Source: Streptomyces kebangsaanensis
GTDB taxonomy: Bacteria; Actinomycetota; Actinomycetes; Streptomycetales; Streptomycetaceae
Length of the DNA: 34,189 nt
Assembly: GCF_001906585.1 (NCBI RefSeq)
Contig: NZ_JUJA01000157.1
Location: forward strand, 265,122 to 299,310
Direction: 5' to 3'
In this document: positions 8,360 to 16,562 of the stretch, piece by piece
How positions within the stretch are numbered: the stretch's first letter is position 1
Layout: the number at the start of each line of letters is the position of its first letter
The notes under the pieces: generated by a model
The model's input: only the letters and a program-made list of their open reading frames with translations
Databases searched by the model: none
Told to the model about the DNA's origin: nothing
Made by a program: the position numbers and the translations under genes

Positions 8360-8680
8360 ATGACGGCACCTCCGGCGGGCTCCGGGACAGCTCACCGCCC
8401 GACCGCGCTGTGGGGCGTCTCCTTGGCCTCGCTGGGCGTCTTCCTCGTCAGCTGGGCGCTGTGCTGGGCGAACGCGTACGTCGTCAACGACGACCTGCCG
8501 AACACCTGCGGCGACCTGCGCCGGCAGAGCTTTCCGCCAGAGGTGGCATGCGCGTCCGCGGACGGCACGCTCACCGGTGCGAACGCCGGCTGGCTCCAGG
8601 CCCTGTTCTTCGCCTCGCTCGTGGTGTCCATACTGCTCACGAGCATGGTGCTGGCGCTCGCGACCGTCCGCAGGAAGTGA
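8360..8680 (+). CDS. Small two-helix membrane protein
   Basis: The product is 106 aa: a short cytoplasmic N-terminus, helix one (ALWGVSLASLGVFLVSWAL, about 15-35), a loop of about 35 residues with two cysteines (NTCGDL, VACASAD), then helix two (ALFFASLVVSILLTSMVLAL, about 77-97) and a short basic tail ending RRK. The two loop cysteines would face outside and could form a disulfide. ATG 8360 is the start implied by the promoter spacing. No family is recognised. It stands alone, with long gaps on both sides. Confidence 0.7.
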   Translation: MTAPPAGSGTAHRPTALWGVSLASLGVFLVSWALCWANAYVVNDDLPNTCGDLRRQSFPPEVACASADGTLTGANAGWLQALFFASLVVSILLTSMVLALATVRRK

Positions 8681-9173
8681 CGCGTACGGCCCGGGCCCCG
8701 TACCAGTGGGACTCGAAGACGTGATCGGCTCCCCAGCGTCAGGGAGTGGAGGGCGGTTCCCGCGGGAACGAGTCGAGGCCGAGGTACGGCACGGAAGTAC
8801 GGCAATCCCAGCGACCGCCCCCGTCCGGTGGCGTCCCTCCGGGACCGTGGCGCGGCCGGTACGACCGTTCGCGACCGACCCGCACACAGCTACGGATCGG
8901 ATGCTCCTCTGCCGCAGGCGTGCCGACCGGGCGCAGCAGCGGTGACGGCGCCCCATCTCGGCCAACGGTGACAGACGGGCCACCGTCACCACCAGTGAAA
9001 CCCCGGGTCGGAGAACCCGGACCATGCGGGTTTCCGCCCAGGTGTGGCGGTGCGGCAAGACGGGGCGCTTCTTTCCGTGAAAGTGGGCGCCGCTCCGAGC
9101 CCGGGTCCACGCCTGCTCTCTTCACGTGCCGCCTCCTGTGGGATGATCACGCCGCACGGGAAGGGAACGGTGC
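8681..9173. other. Intergenic region with candidate RNA structure
   Basis: No gene is supported; frames on both strands are Arg/Pro-rich and lack starts with RBS. The notable content is a nested hairpin region at 8967-9052, described separately, and the RBS of the next small gene. Confidence 0.5.
8967..9052 (+). other. Nested hairpins with a competing stem (candidate leader RNA)
   Basis: Stems: CACCG (8981-8985) with CGGTG (9048-9052); CACC (8987-8990) with GGTG (9041-9044); AAACC (8998-9002) with GGTTT (9029-9033); CCGGGT (9003-9008) with ACCCGG (9015-9020). A rival stem pairs GGTGAC (8967-8972) with GTCACC (8985-8990), using part of the outer stem. Mutually exclusive pairing is what leader attenuators show. 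The next gene starts at 9174. GC-rich DNA folds easily, so this is only a candidate. Confidence 0.3.
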
Positions 9174-9377
9174 GTGCCTGAGGACCGGAAACAATCCCTG
9201 GTCGAACGCCCCGGTTGGATGGTGCTGAGCCTCGTCTGGTCCGGGTGGACGGCCGCCAGTACAGCCAGTCCGCTGTGGGTCCGCCTTGGAGGGCTGGTGC
9301 TCTTCGTTGCCTGGGCTGCGCTCCTGCTGCGTCATGTGGTCAGACACCGCCGGACACGCAAGTCCCGCCCGTCCTGA
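9174..9377 (+). CDS. Small membrane protein, unknown
   Basis: The product is 67 aa from GTG 9174, preceded by GGGAAGGGAA. Two hydrophobic stretches (WMVLSLVWSGWTAA and LGGLVLFVAWAALLLRHVV) are followed by a very basic tail (RHRRTRKSRP), which by the positive-inside rule should be cytoplasmic. No family is recognised. It is 233 bp upstream of the exporter gene on the same strand and could share its transcript. Confidence 0.6.
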   Translation: MPEDRKQSLVERPGWMVLSLVWSGWTAASTASPLWVRLGGLVLFVAWAALLLRHVVRHRRTRKSRPS

Positions 9378-9610
9378 GATCCACACCTGACGTCGTCAAC
9401 GACGGCGCCCTTGATATACGGCACGGGTCACGCTGGATCAGTTCGTCATCGGCGACGGTTTCCGTGACGGCTTTCAGGGGCCGGTACGCCTTGGCTGTGA
9501 TCGTCTTGACGCCCGTGCTCCGCAGCCGCTCGGGTGACGGGGACCGTGCTGCCCGAGATGCCGGGAGTCAGCCGTCCACGCAGGCTGGAACTCCTGGTCC
9601 CGGAGCGAGG

Positions 9611-10867
9611 ATGCGGGCGTTGGAGGCGGGCGTGGAGCAGCGATCGGTCGCGGATCTCGACGCCCTCACGGCGTTCCTGGCCCGGCTGGCCGGACTGCTG
9701 CTGCGCTCGTCCGGCGAGGGTGCCCATCTCATCGAGCGAGCCGTGGCCGACAGTGCCCGTGCCTTCGGCGGTGCCGCGTCCCTGCTGCTGGTGCCGGAGG
9801 CGGCGGTGCTCACGGTCACCGCGGCGGACGGCGGTACCCGCGCCGTCATCGTGCACGGCTTCCCGGAGGTCTTCCGCCTCGACCAGGTGGCCGCGCTCAA
9901 GCCGTTCCTCGCCGACGTGCGGGCAGGCCGGACCGGGATCGCGGAGGCCGACCACAGGCTGAGGGGGATCGAGGCGGCGCCGGCGCCGTACCCGTGGTGG
10001 CTGAAGTTCCTCGGCATCGTGCTGTTCGCGCTGGGTTTCGCGCCGTTGATGCAGCCCACCTGGTACGAGATCGCCACCACGGCCGTGCTGGGCGCGCTCG
10101 CCGCGACTCTCGCGGTCACCGCCGACCGCGTGCCCCGGCTGCACCGGTTCCTTCCACTGGCGGTGTCGACGGTGGTCTCCGTCGTCACGATCGAGCTGTT
10201 CGCCGACGGCCCCGCACACGGCGGCCCCGTCCTGCTGATGCTCCCGGCGCTGTTCTACTTCGTCCCCGGCGACTACTTGAGCGCGGCGACCGCCGAGCTG
10301 GTCGCCGGCCTGATCACCACCGGTGCGATACGGCTCGTCTACTCCGTCTTCCTGCTGGTCCAGCTCTATGTCGGTGTCCTGCTCGGCGTCCTCTTCGCCG
10401 GCGCCTCCCCCCACACCCTCTTCGACGTCGCCGCCCACTCCGACCTGCCCCGGTGGGCGCTGTTCCTGGCCTGGATCGTCTTCACGGCGGGCACTCTGTT
10501 CGCCTTCGCGATCCCCCTGCGCTTCTTCTGGCCGCTGCTCCTGCTCGTCTACGTCACCGTCGGCGTGCAGTCGGCGTTCACGAAGCTCGCCGGTGAGACG
10601 GGCGCCACCTTCGTCGCCGCGGTCGTCCTCGCCGCCGCGGCCACGCTGATCGCGCGCGGGCCGCGCCGCCCGCCCCGGCTGATCCTGATCCTGCCCGGCT
10701 TCTTCACGCTCACCGTCGGCTCGCTCGGCATGCGCGGCCTGACCACTCTGGCCGGCGGCCATGTCGAGGGTTTCCAGGACCTGCTGAAGCTGGTCACGGT
10801 CGTCACCGCCCTCGCCCTCGGCCTGGTGGTCGGCGAAGCGCTCACGCAGGGGCGTGGCGACACATAG
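9611..10867 (+). CDS. Threonine/serine exporter (ThrE) family protein
   Basis: The product is 418 aa. Residues about 10-125 form the soluble DUF1212/ThrE domain (FLARLAGLLLRSSGEGAHLIE, RAFGG, VTAADG...VIVHGF, DQVAALKPFLADVRAG). From about 135 on there are around ten hydrophobic helices, including 'ALFYFVPGDYLSAATAELVAG' and 'LILILPGFFTLTVGS', the paired GxxP-type segments of the family. It should export small amino acids (threonine/serine) or related solutes using the proton gradient; substrate is inferred from the family only. ATG 9611 has GGAGCGAGG just upstream; the frame is open further upstream but reads Arg-rich there. It converges on the anti-sigma-like gene. Confidence 0.85.
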   Translation: MRALEAGVEQRSVADLDALTAFLARLAGLLLRSSGEGAHLIERAVADSARAFGGAASLLLVPEAAVLTVTAADGGTRAVIVHGFPEVFRLDQVAALKPFLADVRAGRTGIAEADHRLRGIEAAPAPYPWWLKFLGIVLFALGFAPLMQPTWYEIATTAVLGALAATLAVTADRVPRLHRFLPLAVSTVVSVVTIELFADGPAHGGPVLLMLPALFYFVPGDYLSAATAELVAGLITTGAIRLVYSVFLLVQLYVGVLLGVLFAGASPHTLFDVAAHSDLPRWALFLAWIVFTAGTLFAFAIPLRFFWPLLLLVYVTVGVQSAFTKLAGETGATFVAAVVLAAAATLIARGPRRPPRLILILPGFFTLTVGSLGMRGLTTLAGGHVEGFQDLLKLVTVVTALALGLVVGEALTQGRGDT

Positions 10868-11025
10868 GCGAAGCGGCACCACGACCCACGCACCGGCAGG
10901 CCTTCGCCGAGCAGGACGACGTGGCCCGCATGAGCCGGGCCCCGCCCACGGCGCACAGCGTGGACCGCCGACCGCTCCGGGGCGAGAACCACGCCGGAAC
11001 GGATCCTGACCGAGTGCGACGGCAC

Positions 11026-11053
11026 CCCCGGACCCGTGATCCCCGGACCCGTG
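11026..11053. repeat. Tandem 15-bp direct repeat
   Basis: CCCCGGACCCGTG occurs at 11026-11038 and again at 11041-11053, a 15-bp period, in the short gap between two converging genes. No function is evident. Confidence 0.7.
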
Positions 11054-11103
11054 CCCCTCGTGCCGCACCGCCGACCGGGATCCGGGAGCGCCGCCCCCCG
11101 TGT

Positions 11104-11126
11104 GGCGCCCCCCGGCCGGGTGGCGC
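11104..11126 (-). terminator. Hairpin just past the anti-sigma-like gene
   Basis: GCGCC and GGCGC flank a CCGGCCGG core, giving a nearly perfect inverted repeat ending 3 bases beyond the TAG at 11129-11131. It is well placed to end the sigma/anti-sigma operon and possibly the converging exporter transcript. Confidence 0.5.
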
Positions 11127-11128
11127 TG

Positions 11129-12070
11129 CTACAGCCGCTTCTCGTAGTTCTTGTCCTCGTCGGAGTCGTAGACCAGCTTGCCGTCGGCGTCATAACCCTT
11201 GATGCGCGGGGCCACGGTGACCTGCTGGTCCAGGACGCCGGAGGCGACGAACCAGCCGTGGTCCAGGGCGGCCTGGCTGGTGGCGCCGCCGTAGGAGACG
11301 GTCACCCGGGCCACTGACGGCTCGACGGTGCCGATGACACCCCATCGGAACGGCAGCTTCCAGTTGCCGCGGTCGAGGACCGACTGCCGGTGGAGCTTGC
11401 CGCCGTTGCTGTCCGCCGCCACGGGGCCGGCGTCCGGCAGGTCATCGGCGCCTACGCTGGTGTTGAGGCCGCTCGCCTCACCGTCCTTCACGTTGCAGAT
11501 CAGCCGGGTCTGCTGCGGTCGCTCCTTCACCGCGACGACGTACATGCCGTCGCCGGGCGCGTTGGAGTCGCCGGTGCTGTTCATCGCCAGGATGATCCGG
11601 TACTCCTCTGCCGCGCCCAGGTCCGGGCGGGGACCGGACGGGCTGTGGGGGAGCGACCGGTCGTACGCGAGGCACTTCTCCAGCCCGTCGACGGCCTGCC
11701 CGAAGGTGATCCCGTCGAGGAGCTGGTCCTCCGTGGCCGGTCGCGCGGGTCCCGACGGCGACGCGGACGGTGTCGGTGTCGGCGTCGGTGTCGCCGACGT
11801 CCGCGGCATGGCGCCGACCGACGCCGCCGTGTTTCCGCCCACACCTCCGTCGGCCAGCGCGTACGCCCCCACGGGCAGCGTCGCCAGCGCCACCAGGGCC
11901 GCCCCGGCCGCCGCCACCCGGCGCCGCTCGGTCGTGCCCCGGCGGCGGATCGCCGGATACGGCACCGGCGCGGGCCGGATCGTGTTCGCGCCCTCGGCGA
12001 GCAGCTCGCGCAGCTGCTCCTCGAAGTCCCCGCCGGCTCCCGTCCCCTGCTGCTTCTGCTCGTCGTTCAC
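11129..12070 (-). CDS. Membrane-anchored partner of the SigE-family sigma factor
   Basis: The product is 313 aa. A cytoplasmic N-terminus (about 1-50, with helix FEEQLRELLAEGANTIRP) is followed by an RRRGTTERRR stop-transfer-like patch, one transmembrane helix (VAAAGAALVALATLPVGAYA, about 52-72), a Thr/Pro/Ser linker (TPTPTPTPSASP) and an extracellular domain of about 200 residues with two cysteines (EKCLAYD, LICNVKD). GTG 12070 overlaps the sigma-factor stop (GTGA) and has GGGAGG upstream, so the pair is coupled. The layout suggests an anti-sigma factor, but the HxxxCxxC zinc motif of classic anti-sigma domains is absent. An anti-sigma role is therefore inferred from context. Confidence 0.75.
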   Translation of the reverse strand: MNDEQKQQGTGAGGDFEEQLRELLAEGANTIRPAPVPYPAIRRRGTTERRRVAAAGAALVALATLPVGAYALADGGVGGNTAASVGAMPRTSATPTPTPTPSASPSGPARPATEDQLLDGITFGQAVDGLEKCLAYDRSLPHSPSGPRPDLGAAEEYRIILAMNSTGDSNAPGDGMYVVAVKERPQQTRLICNVKDGEASGLNTSVGADDLPDAGPVAADSNGGKLHRQSVLDRGNWKLPFRWGVIGTVEPSVARVTVSYGGATSQAALDHGWFVASGVLDQQVTVAPRIKGYDADGKLVYDSDEDKNYEKRL

Positions 12071-12615
12071 TTGCTGCCTCCCTGCCCGGACGGCACTCGG
12101 CTGCGGACGGGTCCGTCCACGACCTGCGCGAGCTCCGGATGCGTACGCAATTTCGCCAGCGCCTTCGACGCCTGGCTCTTGACCGTGCCGGGCGAGCAGC
12201 CGAGCACCCCGGCGACCTCGGCCTCGGACAGGTCCTCCCAGTAGCGCAGGACGACCACCGCCCGCTGCTTCGGCGGCAGTCCGGCCAGCGCCGCGAGCAG
12301 GGCGCTGCGCTCGTCGGCCCACGAGACGGCCTCGTCGCGCCCGGCCACCTCCGGCGGCGCCGCGGTCAGAGCCTCCCTGACCCGCCGCTTGCGGAACCGG
12401 TCGCTGTTGCAGCTGACCAGTATCCGCCGGACGTACGCCTCCGGACTGTCGCTGCGCGAGACCCGCCGCCATGAGCGGTACGCCTTGGCCAGCGCCGTCT
12501 GGGTCAGGTCCTCGGCGTGGTGCACGTCGCCCGTGAGCAGATACGCGGTCCGTACGAGATGGGACCACCGCGCTCCGACGAACTCTTGGAACTCGGCCTC
12601 ATGTTTGGCCTGCAT
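12067..12615 (-). CDS. SigE-family ECF RNA polymerase sigma factor
   Basis: The product is 182 aa. Sigma region 2 lies at about 10-80 (FVGARWSHLVRTAYLLTGD, AEDLTQTALAKAYRSWRRV, YVRRILVS) and region 4 at about 108-160 (LPPKQRAVVVLRYWEDLSEAEVAGVLG, TVKSQASKALAKLR). It lacks regions 1 and 3, as group-4 (ECF) factors do; the 'SigE family' of streptomycetes has this size and this 'RYWEDLSE' signature. It should direct RNA polymerase to a small regulon in response to an envelope or other signal relayed by its membrane partner. ATG 12615 is preceded by GGAGGG at 6-base spacing; a TTG one codon earlier is less likely. The downstream gene overlaps by 4 bases. Confidence 0.92.
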   Translation of the reverse strand: MQAKHEAEFQEFVGARWSHLVRTAYLLTGDVHHAEDLTQTALAKAYRSWRRVSRSDSPEAYVRRILVSCNSDRFRKRRVREALTAAPPEVAGRDEAVSWADERSALLAALAGLPPKQRAVVVLRYWEDLSEAEVAGVLGCSPGTVKSQASKALAKLRTHPELAQVVDGPVRSRVPSGQGGSK

Positions 12616-12880
12616 CAAGCACCCTCCCTCGCCCTCCAGACCACGGTTCCGGCGGATTCGGTTGCCCGGGATCCGGTGCCTCGTCGGTCAGGTGAGCGGG
12701 GTCGCCGTCGACCGTCGGCGGAGACCGGAGCGTCAAGCACCTCCCGGGACCGGACGACATCCCGACAGAGGCTCGCGCCGATCGGGAACAGCTGAACGGA
12801 GCGCGGTCGGCACGCCGGTGCGGACAGTGGGTGGCAGGCGGCAGGCGACGACAAATGCCTTGCTCCGGTACCCCCCGGCC

Positions 12881-13834
12881 GTGAGCATGGGCCGAATGCG
12901 ATTTCTTTCCGCCACCGCGGACCCCACCGCCCTCGACCGTGCCACCGCGTACCCGGCCGACGGTCCCGTCGCCGCCCTGACCGCCGGGAGGATCCGCGAG
13001 GAGCTCGACGCCGACCGGTTCCGGCCGGAATGGATCTGGCTCGCCGAGGACGAGGGCGGGCAGGTCCTCGCCCGTGCTCTGTGGTGGGGCCGTGCCGACA
13101 GCGAGCGGCCCATAGCCCTCGATTGCCTCCAGGTCCGCTCCACGGTCGCCGATCCTGTCGCCGTCGCCACCGGGCTCCTCGACGCCGGGCATGCCGCCTT
13201 CGGCACGCGCCCGCTGTACAACCTCTCCCTCCCGGCGGACTGGAGCAGCCGACCGGAACTGACCGAGGCGGTCGCCTGGCGTCGCGAAGCGGGCTTGCGC
13301 GCGGGGTTGGGCCGGGAGATCCAGCGCCTGCGCTACGAGTGGACCCCGGCGGCGGGACTGCCCGAAGCCGGTGGCCGGCTGGCGTTCCGCGAGGGCAGCG
13401 ACGAGGAGTTCCTGGAGGCCTTCGTCCGGGTGTCGGCCGGCAGCCTCGACCAGGCCACCCTTGACGAGCTGCGCACGAAGGACGCCGGGCAGCTGGCCGA
13501 GGAGGACATGCGGTTCTACCTCGACTGCCCGGGCGAGCGCTCCTGGTGGAGGCTCGCGAAGCTGCCCGGCGGCACGCTCGCCGGTCTGGCCGTCCCGTCG
13601 GCGACCCCGTACCACCGCAACGTCGGCTATCTCGGTGTCGTACCCGAGCAGCGCGGCAAGGGGCTGATCGACGAGATCCTCGCCGAGATCACCCGCTTCC
13701 ACGCGGCCGAAGGCGCCGAGCGCATCACCGCGACGACGGACACCACGAACGTCCCGATGGCCGCCGCCTTCGACCGCGCCGGTTACGAGATGACGGAGAT
13801 CCGTATGGTCCTGGAGACTTCGGGGACCGCCTGA
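12881..13834 (+). CDS. GNAT-family N-acetyltransferase
   Basis: The product is about 317 aa, longer than a single GNAT domain. The C-terminal half (about 170-315) has the acetyl-CoA signature: 'VGYLGVVPEQRGKGLIDEIL' (motif A, Q/RxxGxG/A), then 'TTDTTNVPMAAAFDRAGYEM' (motif B). The N-terminal half (WIWLAEDEGGQVLARALWWG, YNLSLPADW) resembles a degenerate second GNAT fold, as in tandem GNAT proteins. The substrate is unknown. The start is uncertain: GTG 12881, ATG 12887 and ATG 12896 are in frame and none has an RBS. TACCCC at 12869-12874 would make GTG 12881 a leaderless start. It is divergent from the sigma-factor gene. Confidence 0.85.
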   Translation: MSMGRMRFLSATADPTALDRATAYPADGPVAALTAGRIREELDADRFRPEWIWLAEDEGGQVLARALWWGRADSERPIALDCLQVRSTVADPVAVATGLLDAGHAAFGTRPLYNLSLPADWSSRPELTEAVAWRREAGLRAGLGREIQRLRYEWTPAAGLPEAGGRLAFREGSDEEFLEAFVRVSAGSLDQATLDELRTKDAGQLAEEDMRFYLDCPGERSWWRLAKLPGGTLAGLAVPSATPYHRNVGYLGVVPEQRGKGLIDEILAEITRFHAAEGAERITATTDTTNVPMAAAFDRAGYEMTEIRMVLETSGTA

Positions 13835-14250
13835 CCTGCCGTACGCCCGCACACCCGCCGGCCCCGGGAACGGCGTTCCCCCACCTCGCGAACCGCGTTT
13901 CGTCAGCGGTTCTCCCCGAGCGGTGGTCGCCGGCACGGCGGAGGCACGGACCGGACGGCGCGCGTGCCGGGCGCGTGCCGGATCACGCGGGGAACCACGG
14001 GGAACACCGCGGGGCGGTGCGCGCCGCGCGGCACCGCCCCGGAACCGTCGGGCCCGCCACGCCGCCGCGCTGCCCCGACCACCGCTTGCCGGCATCCGCG
14101 GCATGTGGTCACCGAAGACGGCAACCAGGTCCGACCTGCCGCCGAACGCCTCGGCATGACGTTGCGGTGCCGTCGGGAGCGGTGGCCTCTCCGCGCCCGA
14201 TCCCGGCCTCACTCGGGCGGCGCGCGGCCGACGAGCCGGTGCAACACGGT
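13835..14250. other. Intergenic region between converging genes
   Basis: No gene is supported. A 7-bp inverted repeat (GAACCGC 13890-13896, GCGGTTC 13906-13912) could act as a terminator for the acetyltransferase gene. The remainder reads Arg/Pro-rich in all frames. Confidence 0.5.
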
Positions 14251-15660
14251 TCAGATCGGCTCTGGTTGCGGTTCCGGCTGTCGTGCTGGTGCGGCCCTCG
14301 GTTCCCACGCCGCGGTGGTCCGTACGTAGCCGTAGACCACTGAGGTCATCGCCAGCATGAGCAGTGGTCCGGACACCCACGGATGCTCGGCCATCGTCAA
14401 CGGCAGGAAGCGGTAGGACACCAGCAGCGCGGCGAAGACCGTTGTTCCGTAAGCGACCAGCCGGATCCCTGATCGGTCCCAGCCGCGGTCGAACGACCGC
14501 AGAGCCGCCTCGATCGTGAGCGCGAACACCACGCCGGAAATGAGGTCCACGCCGTAGTGGTAGCCGAACCCCAGCGTTGCGGTGAGCGTGGCGATCAGCC
14601 AGAACGTGCCCGCGTACCGCAGGACGCGCGGGCCCTTCCGGGAATGGATGAAGATCGCGACAGCCCACGCCGTGTGCAGGCTGGGCATGCAGTTCCGCGG
14701 GGTGATCCCGTCGAACGGCATGGGGTGCGGGGTGGTGACCGGCGGCGGCGTCTGCGGCCACAGGTCGGCCACCGCCCAGTGCCCGCTGGACGGAATGTCC
14801 GGCGACCACAGGCTGATCGGCGCCCAGTACTCGGTGCCGGTGCCGTAGGCGAAGATCGGTCCGACCACCGGGAAGATCATGTAGAAGGCCGGCCCGATGA
14901 GGCCGATCACCAGGAAGGTGCGCACCAGGTGATGGCCCGGGAAGCGGCGCTCGGCCGCCACGCCGCGCAGTTGGTACAGCGCGACGACGACCGCGGCCAC
15001 CGCGAGCTGACCGTAGACGGTGTCGAGGAAATTGAAGCCAATGGGGCCGGTGGCCGTGATGACCCGGCCCACCAGCCACGACGGATCGCCCAGCGCGTGA
15101 TCGGCTGTTGCCACGTACTGGTCGAGCACCGCCGGGCGGGTCTTCGAGGTGATGAGCAGCCATGTGTCGCCGGTCTTGCGGCCGGCCATGAGCAGCAGGC
15201 CCAGTCCGACGCCCTTCAGCAGCAGGACACGTTCCCGGCCGGTGCGGCGGGTGACAGCGATGACCGCACAGCCCAGAATCACCCACAACGCGCCGTTGCC
15301 GAAGGGGTGGCCGCCGGTCGTCTCGGCGCCCACCGCCCACCGGACCAGCAAGAAGGCGATGTCGATACCGATCGCCGCACCCACCGCGATGAACCGTTGC
15401 CGCCAGGTGAGGACCACCATCGTCAACGCCATGGCGGCGTACAGCAGGCCGCCCGACTTGGGGGCGGCCACCACCTCTCGCACCTGGTTGGTGATCGGCC
15501 CCGGCAGGCCGTAGCGACGCGCGGCGAACTCCAGCGCGATGAGGAATCCGAGGGCCACGGCACCCGCCGCGGCCCAGAGTCCCGCCCGTGGCCGAAGCCT
15601 CGCGGAGAACGCGGTTCTTCGGTCTGTTCGCGGAAGGTCCCGCGGTGGTATGTGTCTCAA
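14251..15660 (-). CDS. PAP2-superfamily membrane phosphatase / phosphotransferase
   Basis: The product is 469 aa with about ten predicted transmembrane helices. The PAP2 active-site motifs are clear: 'PRNCMPSLHTAW' (PSLHT at 326-330) and 'GYHYGVDLISG' (366-376), which supply the two catalytic histidines (H329, H368) and the aspartate (D372). The KxxxxxxRP motif of classical PAP2 is not obvious. The arrangement matches the PAP2_3 / Aur1-Ipt1-like subgroup, which handles lipid phosphates or transfers phospho-head groups, facing the outside of the membrane. The only in-frame start is TTG 15660 and no good RBS precedes it, so the N-terminus is uncertain. The tail ends in a PEPQPEP-type repeat. 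It stands alone between long gaps. Confidence 0.85.
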   Translation of the reverse strand: MRHIPPRDLPRTDRRTAFSARLRPRAGLWAAAGAVALGFLIALEFAARRYGLPGPITNQVREVVAAPKSGGLLYAAMALTMVVLTWRQRFIAVGAAIGIDIAFLLVRWAVGAETTGGHPFGNGALWVILGCAVIAVTRRTGRERVLLLKGVGLGLLLMAGRKTGDTWLLITSKTRPAVLDQYVATADHALGDPSWLVGRVITATGPIGFNFLDTVYGQLAVAAVVVALYQLRGVAAERRFPGHHLVRTFLVIGLIGPAFYMIFPVVGPIFAYGTGTEYWAPISLWSPDIPSSGHWAVADLWPQTPPPVTTPHPMPFDGITPRNCMPSLHTAWAVAIFIHSRKGPRVLRYAGTFWLIATLTATLGFGYHYGVDLISGVVFALTIEAALRSFDRGWDRSGIRLVAYGTTVFAALLVSYRFLPLTMAEHPWVSGPLLMLAMTSVVYGYVRTTAAWEPRAAPARQPEPQPEPI

Positions 15661-16325
15661 TTCTTGGCTGCTTTGTTAGAGGTTGGTCGTATCAGGGCGG
15701 GTTTCGCTCGTCACCTTCCGGCCGGAACCGCTTTTCCCTCACGAAGAGCTGTCCGCCGAAACAAGACGGAAAGAACACGGCCCGGGTTGTGGCGGGTCCG
15801 TCGCCGTCCCGCGAGCCACCCCCGGCTCCCGCGTGAGGGTGTTCTCCGGCTGGTGCGCTTCCTGTGACGCGGCCGTCGCGGCCGGCGACGTCACCGGCGA
15901 GCGGCAGGACGGACACCGTCGCGGGCGACGCCCGTGGAAACCCGCGGTGCGACAGCGATGACGGTGGTGTCAGGGGTTCGTTCGGCGGACGTACGAGGAT
16001 CACTGAGGATCAGTACGGACCGGCAGGGGCACGAGGCCGCCGTACCGGGGAGCATCGGCCTCGTGGCGCCCGCGGTCGGGGCAGGCCCGGTCGAGGTGTG
16101 CGCATGGGTGGAGCGGTCGCTCCGCCCGCGATCCCGATGCATCCCCCAAAGCCCCGAGACACTTCGTACCCCCCTCGGTCCGCCCCTGTACGCCACCCGT
16201 GCCCTTGGTGTGCCCCTCAGAGCCGGCACCCACAGTCAACAGCGGTGCCCCAGGCCCTCACGGGGAGGGAAGCACAGTGGATCTGCGCAGGTCAATAGCC
16301 ATGTGGAAGTCATGTGGGCGCACAA

Positions 16326-16370
16326 GCGCCGTCGCTTTCCAAGCCGAGAGCGCGCGTCCGGTCCTCGTCA
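16326..16370 (+). other. Second tRNA-Gly-like fossil, copy of 6726-6770
   Basis: Ungapped comparison with 6726-6770 gives 37 of 45 identical bases. The loop TTTCCAA carries a TCC anticodon in the right place (T32 T33 TCC AA), and GAGAGCGCG...GTCCTCGTC matches the T-arm region of the first copy, though the T-stem has a mismatch. No 5' half is present. It is best read as a second, more decayed tRNA-Gly-derived sequence. Confidence 0.45.
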
Positions 16371-16433
16371 GCGGGTCCGCGCCCGCACCGCCGGCAGACC
16401 CGCTACGGCCGTGCCCGCCCCGTAGCACGCGCC

Positions 16434-16465
16434 CCGGAGCCCCCGGTCCGCACCGGGGGCTCCGG
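16434..16465. terminator. Perfect 14-bp hairpin
   Basis: CCGGAGCCCCCGGT (16434-16447) pairs completely with ACCGGGGGCTCCGG (16452-16465) around a 4-base loop. It follows the second tRNA-like fossil, just as the 6781 hairpin follows the first, and lies beyond the end of the small gene at 16563, whose transcript it may terminate. Confidence 0.65.
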
Positions 16466-16562
16466 CCCGGTCCACGACGACCTCGGCGGGCGTGGGGAAG
16501 TGCCGCGTGCGCGGGGCTTCCTTCTGATCGGCTGCGGCTGTGCCGAGGGTCCCTCCTCAGGT

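Larger units (their letters stand above)
15661..16562. other. Long intergenic region with tRNA fossil and hairpins
   Basis: About 900 bases without a supported gene; short frames on both strands lack RBS and family features. A perfect 12-bp palindrome, TTCCGGCCGGAA, lies at 15716-15727 upstream of the PAP2 gene. The right part contains the second tRNA-Gly-like fragment (16326-16370), an inverted repeat GCGGGTC (16371-16377) / GACCCGC (16397-16403), and a strong 14-bp hairpin (16434-16465). Confidence 0.55.

Noticed and set aside
11026..11053. 15-bp tandem repeat as a regulatory site
   Set aside because: It lies between two converging gene ends, where operators are not expected.
12599..15340. 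A 913-codon minus-strand frame across the acetyltransferase and PAP2 genes
   Set aside because: It is Arg/Pro/Gly-rich and lies antisense or out of frame to two recognisable genes.
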